Assembly: GCF_900292035.1 (NCBI RefSeq)
Contig: NZ_OMPO01000003.1
Span: forward strand, 186,001-250,000
Direction: 5' to 3'
Source: Blastococcus sp. Marseille-P5729
Lineage (GTDB): Bacteria; Actinomycetota; Actinomycetes; Mycobacteriales; Antricoccaceae
Length of the DNA stretch: 64,000 bases
The notes beneath the pieces are model-generated. The model was given only the letters and a program-made list of their open reading frames with translations, was not told the origin of the DNA and made no database searches. This document shows, one piece after another, positions 17,763 to 26,670 of the stretch. Both the position numbers and the translations under genes were made by a program. Each line of letters begins with the position of its first letter. Positions within the stretch are counted from its first letter, which is position 1.

Positions 17763-20090
17763 GTGCCAGACGGATCGCAGTCGGATCCCCTCCAGTCACC
17801 CGAGACCGAGAACGAGTCGGCCGATGTCATCAGGCCGATCCGGCGGCGTCAGCGCGGCCGCGGCTCGAGCCTGACAGCGGCCTCCTCGCTGGGCCTGAAC
17901 CGCGCGAAGAAGCCCGGCACACGTTCCGCCCGCGACGAGCGGACGGCGCCCGCGGCCAGCCGCCGCCGGCGGATCTTCCGGGCCGCGGCCATCCTCGTCA
18001 CGGTGCTGGCGTTCGTCGGCTCCGGCGTCCTCGGCTACGCGTTCCAGACCACGAACGTCCCGCGGCCCGAGGACGTCCAGGTCGCGCAGTACTCCACCAT
18101 CTACTACGGCGGCGGCGAGGAGATGGCGCGGATCGGCGCCGAGAACCGTACGATCGTCGACCTTGAGCGGGTGCCTGAGCACGTTCGGCAGGCTGTGCTC
18201 GCCGCCGAGAACCGCACGTTCTACTCCGACCCGGGCTTCTCGCCCAGCGGCATCGCCCGCGCGGCCTGGACGAACTTCACCGAGGGCACCACGCAGGGTG
18301 GCTCCACGATCACCCAGCAGTACGTGAAGAAGACCTATCTGACGGACGAGAAGACGATCTCCCGCAAGTTCAAGGAGCTGATCATCGCGATCAAGCTCGA
18401 GCGCGACTACAGCAAGGACGAGATCCTCGAGTTCTACCTGAACACCATCTACTTCGGCCGCGGCGCGTACGGCATCGAGGCGGCGTCCGAGGTGTACTTC
18501 GGCAAGCCCGTCGAGCAGCTCACCGTAGAGGAGGCCGCCGTCCTCGCCTCCAGCATCCGCAGCCCGGCCGGGTACGACCCACAGAACCACCCCGAGGCCG
18601 CCAAGGCCCGATGGGACTACGTGCTCAACGGCATGGTGCAGAGCGACTGGCTCACCGAGGAACAGCGCCAGGCTGCCCAGTACCCGCAGGTGCTGCCGAT
18701 CGGCCCCGGCCCGCTGAACCAGATCAACGGTCCCGAAGGCGTCATCGTGAACCGGGTGAAGGAGGAGCTGGCCACTCTCGGCTTCGACGAGGAGCAGGTC
18801 AACTCCGGCGGTCTGCGCGTCACCACGACGATCCCGAAGGCATCGCAGGACGCCGCCGTCCAGGCCGTCCAGGACCAGCTCGAGGGCGAACCGGAGAACC
18901 TCGTTCCCGGACTGGTGTCGGTCGACCCCACCACTGGCGCCATCCGGGCCTACTACGGCAACGCGCAAGGCACGGGGTTCGACTTCGCCGGGCGCGGATA
19001 CCGCCAGCCCGGTTCGTCGTTCAAGACCTTCGTGCTCGCCGCCGCGCTCGAGAACGGCTTCTCGGTGTACACCAACCGCGCCGGGTCGTCACCGATGACC
19101 TTCCCGGACCGCAAGCAGCCAGTACGCAACTCCGGGGGCGGCGGATGCGGATCGTGCTCGATCAAGGAGTCGATCACCCGCTCGTACAACACCACCTTCT
19201 ACGGGCTGGCCTACGACCTCGGCCCCGAGAAGGTCGCCGAGGCTGCGCACCGCGCCGGCGTCGGCTCCAAGCGGCTCGACACCGGGGAACCGACGTTGCA
19301 AGAGCAGAACGGCCAGGTCGCCTCGGCTATCGGCATCGGGCTCTACGAGGTGACGGTGCGCGACATGGCCTCGGCCTACGCGACCTTCGCCGCCGACGGC
19401 ATCTACCGCGCGCCGTACATGGTGCAGAAGGTGACCGACGCGCAGGGCAACGTGCTGTACGAGCACCAGACCACCGACGATCGTCGCTTCTCGCACGAGG
19501 TCGCCAACGACGTCTCGTTCGGTCTGCGCGACGTCGCGTCGTACTCCAACGACCCCCTTGCCAAGGGTCGTCCGAGCGCGGCCAAGACCGGGACGGTGCA
19601 GCTCGGCGACACCGGGGCCAAGGACGCATGGATGGTCGGGTACACGCCCCAGCTCTCGACCGCGGTCTGGATCGGCACCGAGTCCTCCGAGCCGATCGTC
19701 AACGCCCAGGGCCGCACCATCTTCGGCGCCGGCGTGCCGGGCAAGATCTGGCAGCAGTACATGAACACCGCGCTCGCGGACGCCGAGATCATGAAGATGC
19801 CCAGCTCCGCGCTGATCAAGGGCACCGCGAAGAACACCGGCAGCACCGGCACGAAGAAGAAGCCGTCGCCCACCAAGACCGCGCCGAAGACGACGGAGGC
19901 CCCGCCCACCACGGAGGCCCCGCCCACCACGGAGGCCCCGCCGACCACGGAGCCGCCGCCGACGACCACCCAGCCACCGGCGACGACCCAGCCGCCGGCG
20001 ACGCAGCCGACGACCGCTCCGCAGCCCACCACTGCACCTCCGCCGAGCCCGAACCCCCCGGCGCCCGGGCCGCCGCAGCCGACCGGCTGA
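17763..20090 (+). CDS. Bifunctional class A penicillin-binding protein
   Basis: A 775-residue peptidoglycan polymerase of the PonA1 type. A basic cytoplasmic N-terminus is followed by one membrane anchor (about 76-96). The GT51 glycosyltransferase domain has AAENRTFYSDPGFSPSGIARA, GGSTITQQYVKK and FYLNTIYFGRGAYGIEAA. The transpeptidase domain has Ser418 in SSFK, SYNTT and KTGT (Lys608). The last 80 residues are a repetitive Pro/Thr tail built on TTEAPPTTEAPPTTE, likely spanning the wall. GTG at 17763 has GCGGAG 6-7 nt before it; a GTG at 17730 is possible but has no ribosome site. The same gene order is found near oriC in mycobacteria. Confidence 0.95.
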   Translation: MPDGSQSDPLQSPETENESADVIRPIRRRQRGRGSSLTAASSLGLNRAKKPGTRSARDERTAPAASRRRRIFRAAAILVTVLAFVGSGVLGYAFQTTNVPRPEDVQVAQYSTIYYGGGEEMARIGAENRTIVDLERVPEHVRQAVLAAENRTFYSDPGFSPSGIARAAWTNFTEGTTQGGSTITQQYVKKTYLTDEKTISRKFKELIIAIKLERDYSKDEILEFYLNTIYFGRGAYGIEAASEVYFGKPVEQLTVEEAAVLASSIRSPAGYDPQNHPEAAKARWDYVLNGMVQSDWLTEEQRQAAQYPQVLPIGPGPLNQINGPEGVIVNRVKEELATLGFDEEQVNSGGLRVTTTIPKASQDAAVQAVQDQLEGEPENLVPGLVSVDPTTGAIRAYYGNAQGTGFDFAGRGYRQPGSSFKTFVLAAALENGFSVYTNRAGSSPMTFPDRKQPVRNSGGGGCGSCSIKESITRSYNTTFYGLAYDLGPEKVAEAAHRAGVGSKRLDTGEPTLQEQNGQVASAIGIGLYEVTVRDMASAYATFAADGIYRAPYMVQKVTDAQGNVLYEHQTTDDRRFSHEVANDVSFGLRDVASYSNDPLAKGRPSAAKTGTVQLGDTGAKDAWMVGYTPQLSTAVWIGTESSEPIVNAQGRTIFGAGVPGKIWQQYMNTALADAEIMKMPSSALIKGTAKNTGSTGTKKKPSPTKTAPKTTEAPPTTEAPPTTEAPPTTEPPPTTTQPPATTQPPATQPTTAPQPTTAPPPSPNPPAPGPPQPTG

Positions 20091-20179
20091 CAGCGGCCAC
20101 CAGCGCCAGCGGACTCCCCGAGTAGCCTGGTCCGCGGACAGTGGGCATGGGCCCACCCGTGACGCTGCGAGGAGGGCGA

Positions 20180-21790
20180 GTGGGCTCGAGGACGCCGTAC
20201 CGCTACGACGACCCCGCGCAGCGCGTCATCCCGAGCTGGACCAGCGCCGTCGGACGGGCCGGCGCCCGCGTGGTCGGCGGGCCGTGGGGTCGTCATGCGC
20301 GTACCGGGCAGCAGCGGTTCTGGACTCCCATGCGGGTGCTGTTCCTGCTGGCCACCATCTCCTTGACCCTGGCTTGGCTCAAGCAGCGCTCATGCGCCTT
20401 CAACCCGTGGGTGGACGGGATGCAGTACACGCACCTGTGCTACTCGGACACCATCCCGCTGCGCGGCATCGAGGGCATCGCGGACGGCGCCGTCCCGTAC
20501 TTCAGCATGGACCCCTCGCTCGCGCCCGGCGACCAGAACTACTACTTCGGCCGCGTCGAGTATCCGGTGCTCACCGGCTTCTTCATGTACTTCGCCAACG
20601 CCCTCGCCGCGCCTGCTGACTGGGTGATCGATCTGGTGCACGGCGAGGTCAACGGGTGGGCCGGTTACTTCGCGGTGACCTGCCTGCTGCTGTCGCTGTG
20701 CTATTTCGCGGTCGTCTACTTCACCGCCCGCACCGCCGGACGGCGGGTGTGGGACGGCGCGATCGTGGCCCTCGCACCGATCGTCGTCGTCCACGCCTTC
20801 ACGAACTGGGACCTGTTCGCGATGGCCTTCCTCGCGGCTGCGCTGTTCGCCTGGTCGCGGGAGCGCACCGTGCTGGCCGGCGTGCTGATCGGGCTCGGGA
20901 CGGCGGCCAAGCTCTATCCCTTCCTGATGCTCGGCGCGCTGCTGGTGCTGGCGATCCGCACGATGCGCTGGCGCGGCTTCCTGAACACCCTCGCCGGCGC
21001 CGTCGGCGGGTGGGCGGTGGTCAACGTACCGGTGATGCTCGGGGCGTGGGCGGGCTGGCGAGTGTTCCTGGACCTGAACCGGGAGCGCCAGTCCGACTAC
21101 GCCACCCTGTGGCAGATCGTCGAGCGGACCCTCTCCAGCGCGCCGCAGTTCGAGTTCGGTCGCGGCAGCTACGAGGCCGACCAGCTGCCGGCCAGCACCA
21201 TCAACCTCTGGGTGTTCGTCGCGATGGCGCTCTGCTGCCTCGGGATCGCCATTTTGACGCTGGCCGCGCCGCACCGGCCGCGCGTGGCCCAGCTCGTGTT
21301 CCTGATCGTCGCGGCCTTCCTGCTGACCAACAAGGTGTGGAGCTCGCAGTTCTCTATCTGGCTGCTGCCGCTGATGGCCCTAGCGCTGCCGCGGTGGCGG
21401 ATCATCATCGGGTGGGAGGTCGCTGAGACCTTCGTGTGGATCTGCGTCATGAACTGGTTTGTGCAGCGCGACATCTACTTCCACAACCAGGGGCTCGAGC
21501 CAGGGGCGGACACGCAGCTGCAGTCCGGCGTCGACTACGAGTGGGTGGCGCTGTTCGTGATGCTGCGCTCGGCGTTCGTGATCGCGATGATGGTGCTCGT
21601 CGTCCGCGACATCCTGTTCCCGGAGCATGACCGAGTCCGGGCGGTGGGTCAGGACGACCCCTCGGGCGGGGAGTTCGACCATGCCCCGGACCGGTTCGTG
21701 CTGCCGATCGGACGCCGCGGCGCCGCGCCCAGGCCCCCCGGCCCGCCGGCCCCAGCGCACACCGCAGAGGCCGACGCGCCGGCGGCTTGA
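20180..21790 (+). CDS. GT87/DUF2029-like polytopic membrane protein (Rv0051-like)
   Basis: The 536-residue protein has roughly 10-12 hydrophobic segments. Near the first long loop it reads CFNPWVDGMQYTHLCYSDTIPL, followed by YFGRVEYPVLTGFFMY, where the acidic residue after the first helix resembles the donor site of GT-C polyprenyl-phosphate mannosyltransferases. FLLTNKVWSSQFSIWLLPLMALALPR is a recognisable C-terminal motif. It corresponds to Rv0051 next to ponA1, so a glycosyl transfer step in the cell envelope is inferred. GTG at 20180 follows AGGAGG by 4 nt; the frame is open further upstream without a better site. Confidence 0.8.
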   Translation: MGSRTPYRYDDPAQRVIPSWTSAVGRAGARVVGGPWGRHARTGQQRFWTPMRVLFLLATISLTLAWLKQRSCAFNPWVDGMQYTHLCYSDTIPLRGIEGIADGAVPYFSMDPSLAPGDQNYYFGRVEYPVLTGFFMYFANALAAPADWVIDLVHGEVNGWAGYFAVTCLLLSLCYFAVVYFTARTAGRRVWDGAIVALAPIVVVHAFTNWDLFAMAFLAAALFAWSRERTVLAGVLIGLGTAAKLYPFLMLGALLVLAIRTMRWRGFLNTLAGAVGGWAVVNVPVMLGAWAGWRVFLDLNRERQSDYATLWQIVERTLSSAPQFEFGRGSYEADQLPASTINLWVFVAMALCCLGIAILTLAAPHRPRVAQLVFLIVAAFLLTNKVWSSQFSIWLLPLMALALPRWRIIIGWEVAETFVWICVMNWFVQRDIYFHNQGLEPGADTQLQSGVDYEWVALFVMLRSAFVIAMMVLVVRDILFPEHDRVRAVGQDDPSGGEFDHAPDRFVLPIGRRGAAPRPPGPPAPAHTAEADAPAA

Positions 21791-21791
21791 C

Positions 21792-22187
21792 TCAGGCCAC
21801 GGCAGTCGCCTCGAGCTCGACCAGCTGGCCGGGGATCGCCAGCCGCGTCACGCCGAGCATCGTCGTCACGGGGGCGACCTCGGCGGCCGCGAGCCGACCC
21901 GCCAGGACGCCGTACTGAGGTAACAGCGCGTCGACGTCCGTGGTGTAGACATTGAGGCGGACGACGTTCGTCAGTGTCATGCCCGCCTCACCCAGCACCG
22001 CCTCGACGTTGTCGAGGCTGAGCGCGAGCTGCGCACCGATGTCGCCCGCATGCCGCGGTGCGCCGTCCGCACCGGTCGCCGTCTGGCCGGACACGAACAC
22101 CGTGCGGGTGTGCCCGGAGACCACCTCGCCCTGGTTGAAGCCCATCTCGATCGACCATGTCACCGGGTTCAAAGCAACTCGTTCCAC
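21792..22187 (-). CDS. RidA-family protein
   Basis: The 131-residue protein contains VFVSGQTATGADG, GDIGAQLALSLDNVEAVLGEAGMTLTNVVRLNVYTTDVDAL, and a late RLAIPGQLVELEATAVA, the pattern of the RidA/YjgF/YER057c family. True RidA enzymes hydrolyse reactive imines and enamines; the arginine that binds the carboxylate in RidA would lie in the VTRLAIPG region. The GTG at 22187 has CAGGAGA about 5 nt upstream. The gene abuts the membrane protein gene, convergent with 1 bp between stops. It is divergent from the WYL regulator at 22309, which may control it. Confidence 0.88.
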   Translation of the reverse strand: MERVALNPVTWSIEMGFNQGEVVSGHTRTVFVSGQTATGADGAPRHAGDIGAQLALSLDNVEAVLGEAGMTLTNVVRLNVYTTDVDALLPQYGVLAGRLAAAEVAPVTTMLGVTRLAIPGQLVELEATAVA

Positions 22188-22308
22188 TACGTCTCCTGTC
22201 GTCGGCCGGCCCGGTTGCCGGAATCGAGGCGCTCCTAGTGGCGCCCGCGGTCGACCATCCAGGCAAATCACGCCACCCTGTGTCAGGTATGGCCAATAAC
22301 GTAGGGAC

Positions 22309-23328
22309 ATGCGCGCGGACAGGCTGGTGTCGCTGGTGCTGCTGCTGCGCCAGCGCGGGCGGATGACTGCCGAGGCGCTCGCGCAGGAGCTCGAGGTGTC
22401 CACGCGAACGGTGCTTCGCGACATCGAGGCGCTCTCCACCGCAGGGGTCCCGGTGTACGCCGAACGGGGTCGCTACGGCGGGTACGCGCTGCTGCCGGGG
22501 TTTCGCACCGAGCTGACCGGGTTGAACCATGACGAGGCGGTGGCGCTGCTGGCGGTCGGTTCCGGACGAGAAGGAAAGACCTTCGGGCTCGGACCAGCGC
22601 TCGCTTCGGCGATGCGGAAGGTCTTCGATGCGCTCCCCGAGAGCCAGCGAGCCGCGGCCGGGACGGCGACGTCCAGGTTGCTGCTCGAACCGCGCACCGA
22701 TCTGCTCTCGCGACCGGTCGCGCCCCCGGAGATCTCCGACGACGCGATGACGGAGGTCCGGCGCGCCGTCCTCGGCGGCCACCGGCTGCGGATCAGCTAT
22801 GCCGCGGCAGGCGAGCAGCCGCGATGGCGGGTCGTGGATCCCGTCGGACTGGTCGCCGTCCGCGACACCGGTTATCTCGTCGCCGTCCGTGACGGCGCGG
22901 ACCGCACCTACCGGCTGTCGCGAATCCACGCCGCCGAGGCGCTCACCGAACCGGCGTACCGGCCCGCCCAGGTCGATCTGGATCGGGTCTGGCAGCACCG
23001 GTGCGCGCAGTTCCTCTCGGAGAACCACCTGGGCGTCACGGTCCGGGTGCGCGACACCGTGCGGGAGCAGATCCTCGGCGTCGCCGAGGGGGTGCGTTCC
23101 GAATCGCGAGAACCGGGCGGGTGGCTGCGGCTCGATGTCGCCTTCCAGGACCACCGGCACGCCGTCTGGGCCATCTGGCAGCTCGGTCCGGACGCCGAGG
23201 TGATCGGTCCACCCGGGCTGCGCGAGGCGCTGCGAGAACGCGCCGCGCTCGTCGCCGATCGTTACCGTGACGCCGGCCCCGGTCTCGCCGACGACCACGC
23301 GCCGGACGTCGGCCGCCCCGGCTCGTGA
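22309..23328 (+). CDS. YafY-type HTH-WYL transcriptional regulator
   Basis: A 339-residue regulator. The N-terminal HTH_11 winged helix (RLVSLVLLLRQRGRMTAEALAQELEVSTRTVLRDIEAL) binds DNA. It is followed by GVPVYAERGRYGGYALLPGF and a WYL ligand-binding domain near residues 150-215 (LRISYAAAGEQPRWRVVDPVGLV, then RTYRLSRIHAAE), and a C-terminal WCX-like region. It is divergent from the RidA gene across about 120 bp, a likely regulatory target. The ATG lies 6 nt after TAACGT, a leaderless start. The ligand is unknown. Confidence 0.9.
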   Translation: MRADRLVSLVLLLRQRGRMTAEALAQELEVSTRTVLRDIEALSTAGVPVYAERGRYGGYALLPGFRTELTGLNHDEAVALLAVGSGREGKTFGLGPALASAMRKVFDALPESQRAAAGTATSRLLLEPRTDLLSRPVAPPEISDDAMTEVRRAVLGGHRLRISYAAAGEQPRWRVVDPVGLVAVRDTGYLVAVRDGADRTYRLSRIHAAEALTEPAYRPAQVDLDRVWQHRCAQFLSENHLGVTVRVRDTVREQILGVAEGVRSESREPGGWLRLDVAFQDHRHAVWAIWQLGPDAEVIGPPGLREALRERAALVADRYRDAGPGLADDHAPDVGRPGS

Positions 23329-23360
23329 CAGCGCGGGACGTCGATGGCGCCCGCCGGGTG

Positions 23361-24143
23361 CTACAGGGCCGCGCGGAGGAAGGCGATGTCGTCGGCCTGC
23401 CCCTCACCCGGTGTCTCGACGACCACGGGCGCACCCGCCGCGAGGACGACCTCCTGCAGCAGCTTCGGGTCGATCTTGCCCGTGCCGATCGTGGCGTGCC
23501 GGTCGCGACCGGAGTCGAACTCGTCTCGCGAGTCGTTGCAGTGCACGAGATCGATTCGTCCGGTGATCGCCTTGACCTTCTCGACCGCCGTGACCAGGTC
23601 GATGCCGCCCGCGTGCGCGTGGCAGGTATCGAGGCAGAATCCTGGGTTGTAGTCGCCGACCGCGTCCCACAACCGGGCCAGCGCGTCGAGGCGCCGCGCC
23701 ATCGAGTGATCGCCGCCGGCGGTGTTCTCGATCAGGATCGGTGTGTCGAAGCCGCCGTACTTTTCGTGGGCCTCGGCGAAGGCCTTGCGCCAGTTGTCAG
23801 CACCGGCGGCCGGGTCGTCGTCCTTGGTGACATGTCCGCCGTGCACGATCAGTCCGCGTGCGCCGACGGTCTCGGCGGCGGTGGCGTGCTCGCGCATGAT
23901 CTTGCGGCTCGGGATCCGGATCCGGTTGTTGGTCGAGGCCACGTTGACGATGTACGGCGCGTGAATGAACACCTGAACCGCGGAGCCCCGCAGCTCCTCG
24001 GCGTCCGGCCGCGGCTTGGGCTTGTGCCACTTCTGCGGGTCGGCGAGGAAGAACTGGACCACGTCGGCCTCGAGCTCGGCGGCGGTCACCAGGGGGTCGG
24101 CGTCGCGGACGTGTGCGCCGACCTTAATCTCTGAAGTGCTCAC
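23361..24143 (-). CDS. nfo: Endonuclease IV-type AP endonuclease
   Basis: The 260-residue TIM-barrel enzyme cleaves DNA at abasic sites for base excision repair. Metal-binding motifs can be followed: KVGAHV at the start, VFIHAPYIVNVAS, LIVHGGHV, LIENTAGG, FCLDTCHAHAGG, DLVHCNDSRDEFDSGRDRHATIGTGKI, and VVETPGEG. All are expected for three-zinc endonuclease IV. The GTG start follows TACAGT by 7 nt on the minus strand, so the message is probably leaderless. It converges on the WYL regulator with about 30 bp between and is divergent from the unknown gene at 24212. Confidence 0.95.
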   Translation of the reverse strand: MSTSEIKVGAHVRDADPLVTAAELEADVVQFFLADPQKWHKPKPRPDAEELRGSAVQVFIHAPYIVNVASTNNRIRIPSRKIMREHATAAETVGARGLIVHGGHVTKDDDPAAGADNWRKAFAEAHEKYGGFDTPILIENTAGGDHSMARRLDALARLWDAVGDYNPGFCLDTCHAHAGGIDLVTAVEKVKAITGRIDLVHCNDSRDEFDSGRDRHATIGTGKIDPKLLQEVVLAAGAPVVVETPGEGQADDIAFLRAAL

Positions 24144-24211
24144 CCCTCGACTGTACGGGCCATCGCTGACAGGGTGAGTGCGTAGCAGAGCCCATGACCT
24201 AGGAGTGAGAC

Positions 24212-25285
24212 GTGAACCCTTCGAGCCTGCCGCCGCAGGGCCGATACTCGGATCCGCGCATTCAGCAGATGGTGCTCGATGAGCTGGAGCGCAAGGACAT
24301 CCGGCCCGAGAAGTTCTACTTCACCAGCGACGACTGGATGGTCTCATACGACGGACCGGTGCCGGCCTGGAACAGCGTGTTCGGCATTGCGCCGTACCGC
24401 AAGGACGGCCAGACCTACTACGCCGAGTGCGGTGTCTCGCAGCGCTACGACGCGCACAGCGCGCAGTGGGGAGAACCGGCTGCAACGGTCAAGGAGGGGC
24501 TGCCGCTGAGCGATGCGGACTTCGAGGCTGCGCCGAGCTCGTTGAGCGCCGAAGGCGGGGCACCTGACAGCTCGGGGACGGTTCTCGCCCCGGCAATGCC
24601 CGGTGGAGTCCCCGAGCCTGGCCAGGCTCCCGCCCGTGACGCGGGCCCGGAGGCCGACCGGGCGGCGGATTCGCCGGAAAGCGAGACGAGCGCCGAGGAG
24701 TCGGCGGGCCAGGATGGCGAGTCGGGTGCGCTGGCGGGGTTCGTCGGCAGCGGTGAGGCGCCCGATCGCGCGGATGCGACACCCGATCAGGGCGGGCACA
24801 GCGTGGACGACGCGCGGGCGGCCGATCTCGCGACCACCCCCGCGGCCGAGCCCAGCCCGGAGCCGAGCCTGATGCCGGGGCAGAGCCCGGAAACTGGCGC
24901 GAGTGTGGCGGGATCGACGAACGTCCCGGACTCCGGTCGTCATGCGCGTCCAGACGAGGAGTCTGCGGCCCACGAGCCGGTCATGGCCACGCCCTCCGCG
25001 CCGCAGCCGGCGATTTCCGAGCCCGCGCCACCGGCGGAGCCGGGCGAGCCGTCCGAGCCGGACGCCGTGGCCAGTAGCGAGAACGGGCAGCGCGATCTGG
25101 CTCATCCCGGTGGTGGGTCGGCTGTCTACGGTGGCGATGCGATTCACGCCGCCGATCCGGAGGCCGGCGAGCGCGGCGGGCAGGCCAATGTCTCCGGCTA
25201 TGCGCTCACCGTGCGCGAGGACGGCACGGCCGAACTGCAGGTCCCCCTGGGCGGCCAGGTCACCCTGAGGTGGGCCGGCCAGTAA
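24212..25285 (+). CDS. Uncharacterised protein, ordered N-terminus with long acidic low-complexity region
   Basis: I do not recognise this 357-residue protein. Residues 1-95 look folded and rich in aromatics (RYSDPRIQQMVLDELERKD, KFYFTSDDWMVSYDGPVPAWN). Residues about 105-320 are Pro/Ala/Glu/Ser-rich, without hydrophobic segments, and probably disordered. The last 35 (SGYALTVREDGTAELQVPLG and onward) look like a short beta hairpin. There is no signal peptide or membrane helix, so it should be cytoplasmic. GTG at 24212 has AGGAG about 8 nt before. A strong palindrome ends the transcript at 25296-25330. Confidence 0.7.
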   Translation: MNPSSLPPQGRYSDPRIQQMVLDELERKDIRPEKFYFTSDDWMVSYDGPVPAWNSVFGIAPYRKDGQTYYAECGVSQRYDAHSAQWGEPAATVKEGLPLSDADFEAAPSSLSAEGGAPDSSGTVLAPAMPGGVPEPGQAPARDAGPEADRAADSPESETSAEESAGQDGESGALAGFVGSGEAPDRADATPDQGGHSVDDARAADLATTPAAEPSPEPSLMPGQSPETGASVAGSTNVPDSGRHARPDEESAAHEPVMATPSAPQPAISEPAPPAEPGEPSEPDAVASSENGQRDLAHPGGGSAVYGGDAIHAADPEAGERGGQANVSGYALTVREDGTAELQVPLGGQVTLRWAGQ

Positions 25286-25295
25286 CCCCGATCTT

Positions 25296-25330
25296 GGAAT
25301 GTACCGCTCGCTGAGCGAGCGGTACATTCC
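25296..25330. terminator. Near-perfect 35-bp palindrome
   Basis: Bases 25296-25312 are the exact reverse complement of 25314-25330 around one central base. It lies 11 bp after a stop codon and 32 bp before the next start. As RNA it would be a 15-bp stem with a 5-nt loop. Terminator is the simplest reading; the tight symmetry also fits a protein-binding site. Confidence 0.65.
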
Positions 25331-25361
25331 GAAATCAGGCTGATCACGGCAGGATCGGGGG

Positions 25362-26603
25362 ATGGCGACTTCCTTCTGGCATCCGCAAGGACAGATGTCC
25401 GTGGTCAAGGACGACGAGCTCGTCCTCACCCGCGGCGAGGGCAGCTGGGTCTACAGCGACGACGGCCGCAAGTTGTTCGACGCCGGCGCGGGTCTGTGGT
25501 ACGCGAACATCGGGCACGGTGACCAGCGAGTCACGGACGCCGTCGTCAAGCAGATGCAGCAGCTCGAGGCCTTCCACGCTTTCGGGAACTTCGTCACCCC
25601 GGTCACCAAGCAGCTGACCGACCGGATCGTCGGCCTCGCCCCGCTCGGTGACGGCGCGAAGGTGTTCCTCGGCTCGGGCGGCAGCGATGCCATCGACACC
25701 GCCGCCAAGCTCGCGCGCCGCTATTTCACCGCCACCGGCGAACCGCACCGCCGCATCCTGGTCAGCCGCGAGCACGCCTACCACGGTCTGCACGGATTCG
25801 GTACGTCGCTGGGCTGGATGCCGCCGATGCGTGAGGGGTACGGCGATCTCGTACCCGACGTCCTACGGGCCTCCGCGACGGACTTCGACGACGTCGAGAA
25901 GGTCATCATGAATGCCGGCCCGGAGCTCGTCGCGGCATTCTTCTGCGAGCCCGTCATCGGCGCCGGCGGGGCGATCTTCCCGGGGGAGGACTACCTCCGG
26001 CAGGTCCGCGAGCTATGCCGGCAGCACGGCATCCTGTTCGTCGCTGACGAGGTCATTACCGGGTTCGGGCGCACCGGCGAGTGGTTCGCCTCGCAGCGCT
26101 GGAGCCTCGATCCGGACATGATCACCTTCGCCAAGGGCGTCACCAGCGGATACCTTCCGGTCGGCGGCGTCATCATCTCCCCGAAGGTCGCTGAGCCGTT
26201 CTGGGCCGATGGCTCCGACCTCGTCTTCAAGCACGGTATGACCTACTCCGGCCATGCGACCTGCGCGGCTGCTGCGATCGCCAACCTCGACATCATCGAG
26301 CAGGACGGGCTGCTCGATCGCGTCAAGCACCTGGAGCCGCTGCTGGCCGACGGGCTGCGCTCGCTGGCTGACCACCGGAATGTGGCCGAGATCCGCGCGG
26401 GCGCCGGCCTGATCGGTAGCGTCGTCAGCCACGACGCGGACGGCGCCGCGCGCTTCTACGCTGCGCTGCAGCGCGAGGGCGTGCTCAGCCGCCGGATCGG
26501 CTCCGATGCCCGCGGCATGCAGTACTCGCCGCCATTCGTGATGACGGACGACGAGGTCGGCTGGCTGATCGACGCCACCCGCCGCGCGCTGGACGCCGTA
26601 TGA
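25362..26603 (+). CDS. Class III (omega) PLP-dependent aminotransferase
   Basis: A 413-residue fold-type I enzyme that moves an amino group from an amine or omega-amino acid to a keto acid. Motifs are GAGLWYANIGHG, FLGSGGSDAIDTAAKLARRY (cofactor phosphate site), EHAYHGLHGFGT, the aspartate in LFVADEVITGFGRTGEWFA that contacts the PLP pyridine, and the Schiff-base lysine in ITFAKGVTSGYLPVGG. It is shorter than most family members (about 430-460) but complete at both ends. It is alone between two terminator hairpins, so probably a single-gene unit. Substrate unknown. Confidence 0.9.
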   Translation: MATSFWHPQGQMSVVKDDELVLTRGEGSWVYSDDGRKLFDAGAGLWYANIGHGDQRVTDAVVKQMQQLEAFHAFGNFVTPVTKQLTDRIVGLAPLGDGAKVFLGSGGSDAIDTAAKLARRYFTATGEPHRRILVSREHAYHGLHGFGTSLGWMPPMREGYGDLVPDVLRASATDFDDVEKVIMNAGPELVAAFFCEPVIGAGGAIFPGEDYLRQVRELCRQHGILFVADEVITGFGRTGEWFASQRWSLDPDMITFAKGVTSGYLPVGGVIISPKVAEPFWADGSDLVFKHGMTYSGHATCAAAAIANLDIIEQDGLLDRVKHLEPLLADGLRSLADHRNVAEIRAGAGLIGSVVSHDADGAARFYAALQREGVLSRRIGSDARGMQYSPPFVMTDDEVGWLIDATRRALDAV

Positions 26604-26611
26604 CCCGATCG

Positions 26612-26646
26612 TGTTACCGATGACCCGCTGAGCGCGTCATCGGCAA
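26612..26646. terminator. Bidirectional hairpin between convergent genes
   Basis: Bases 26612-26628 pair with 26630-26646 with two mismatched positions in 17. The palindrome sits between the stop of the aminotransferase gene (26603) and the stop of the leftward tetR gene (26671). Confidence 0.65.
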
Positions 26647-26670
26647 CGAGGTCAAGGCGGGCAGCCATGA

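Noticed and set aside
19880-20085. Repeat array in the PBP gene
   Set aside because: The repeats are in-frame Pro/Thr codons of the wall-spanning tail (TTEAPP units), not an independent DNA repeat or CRISPR.
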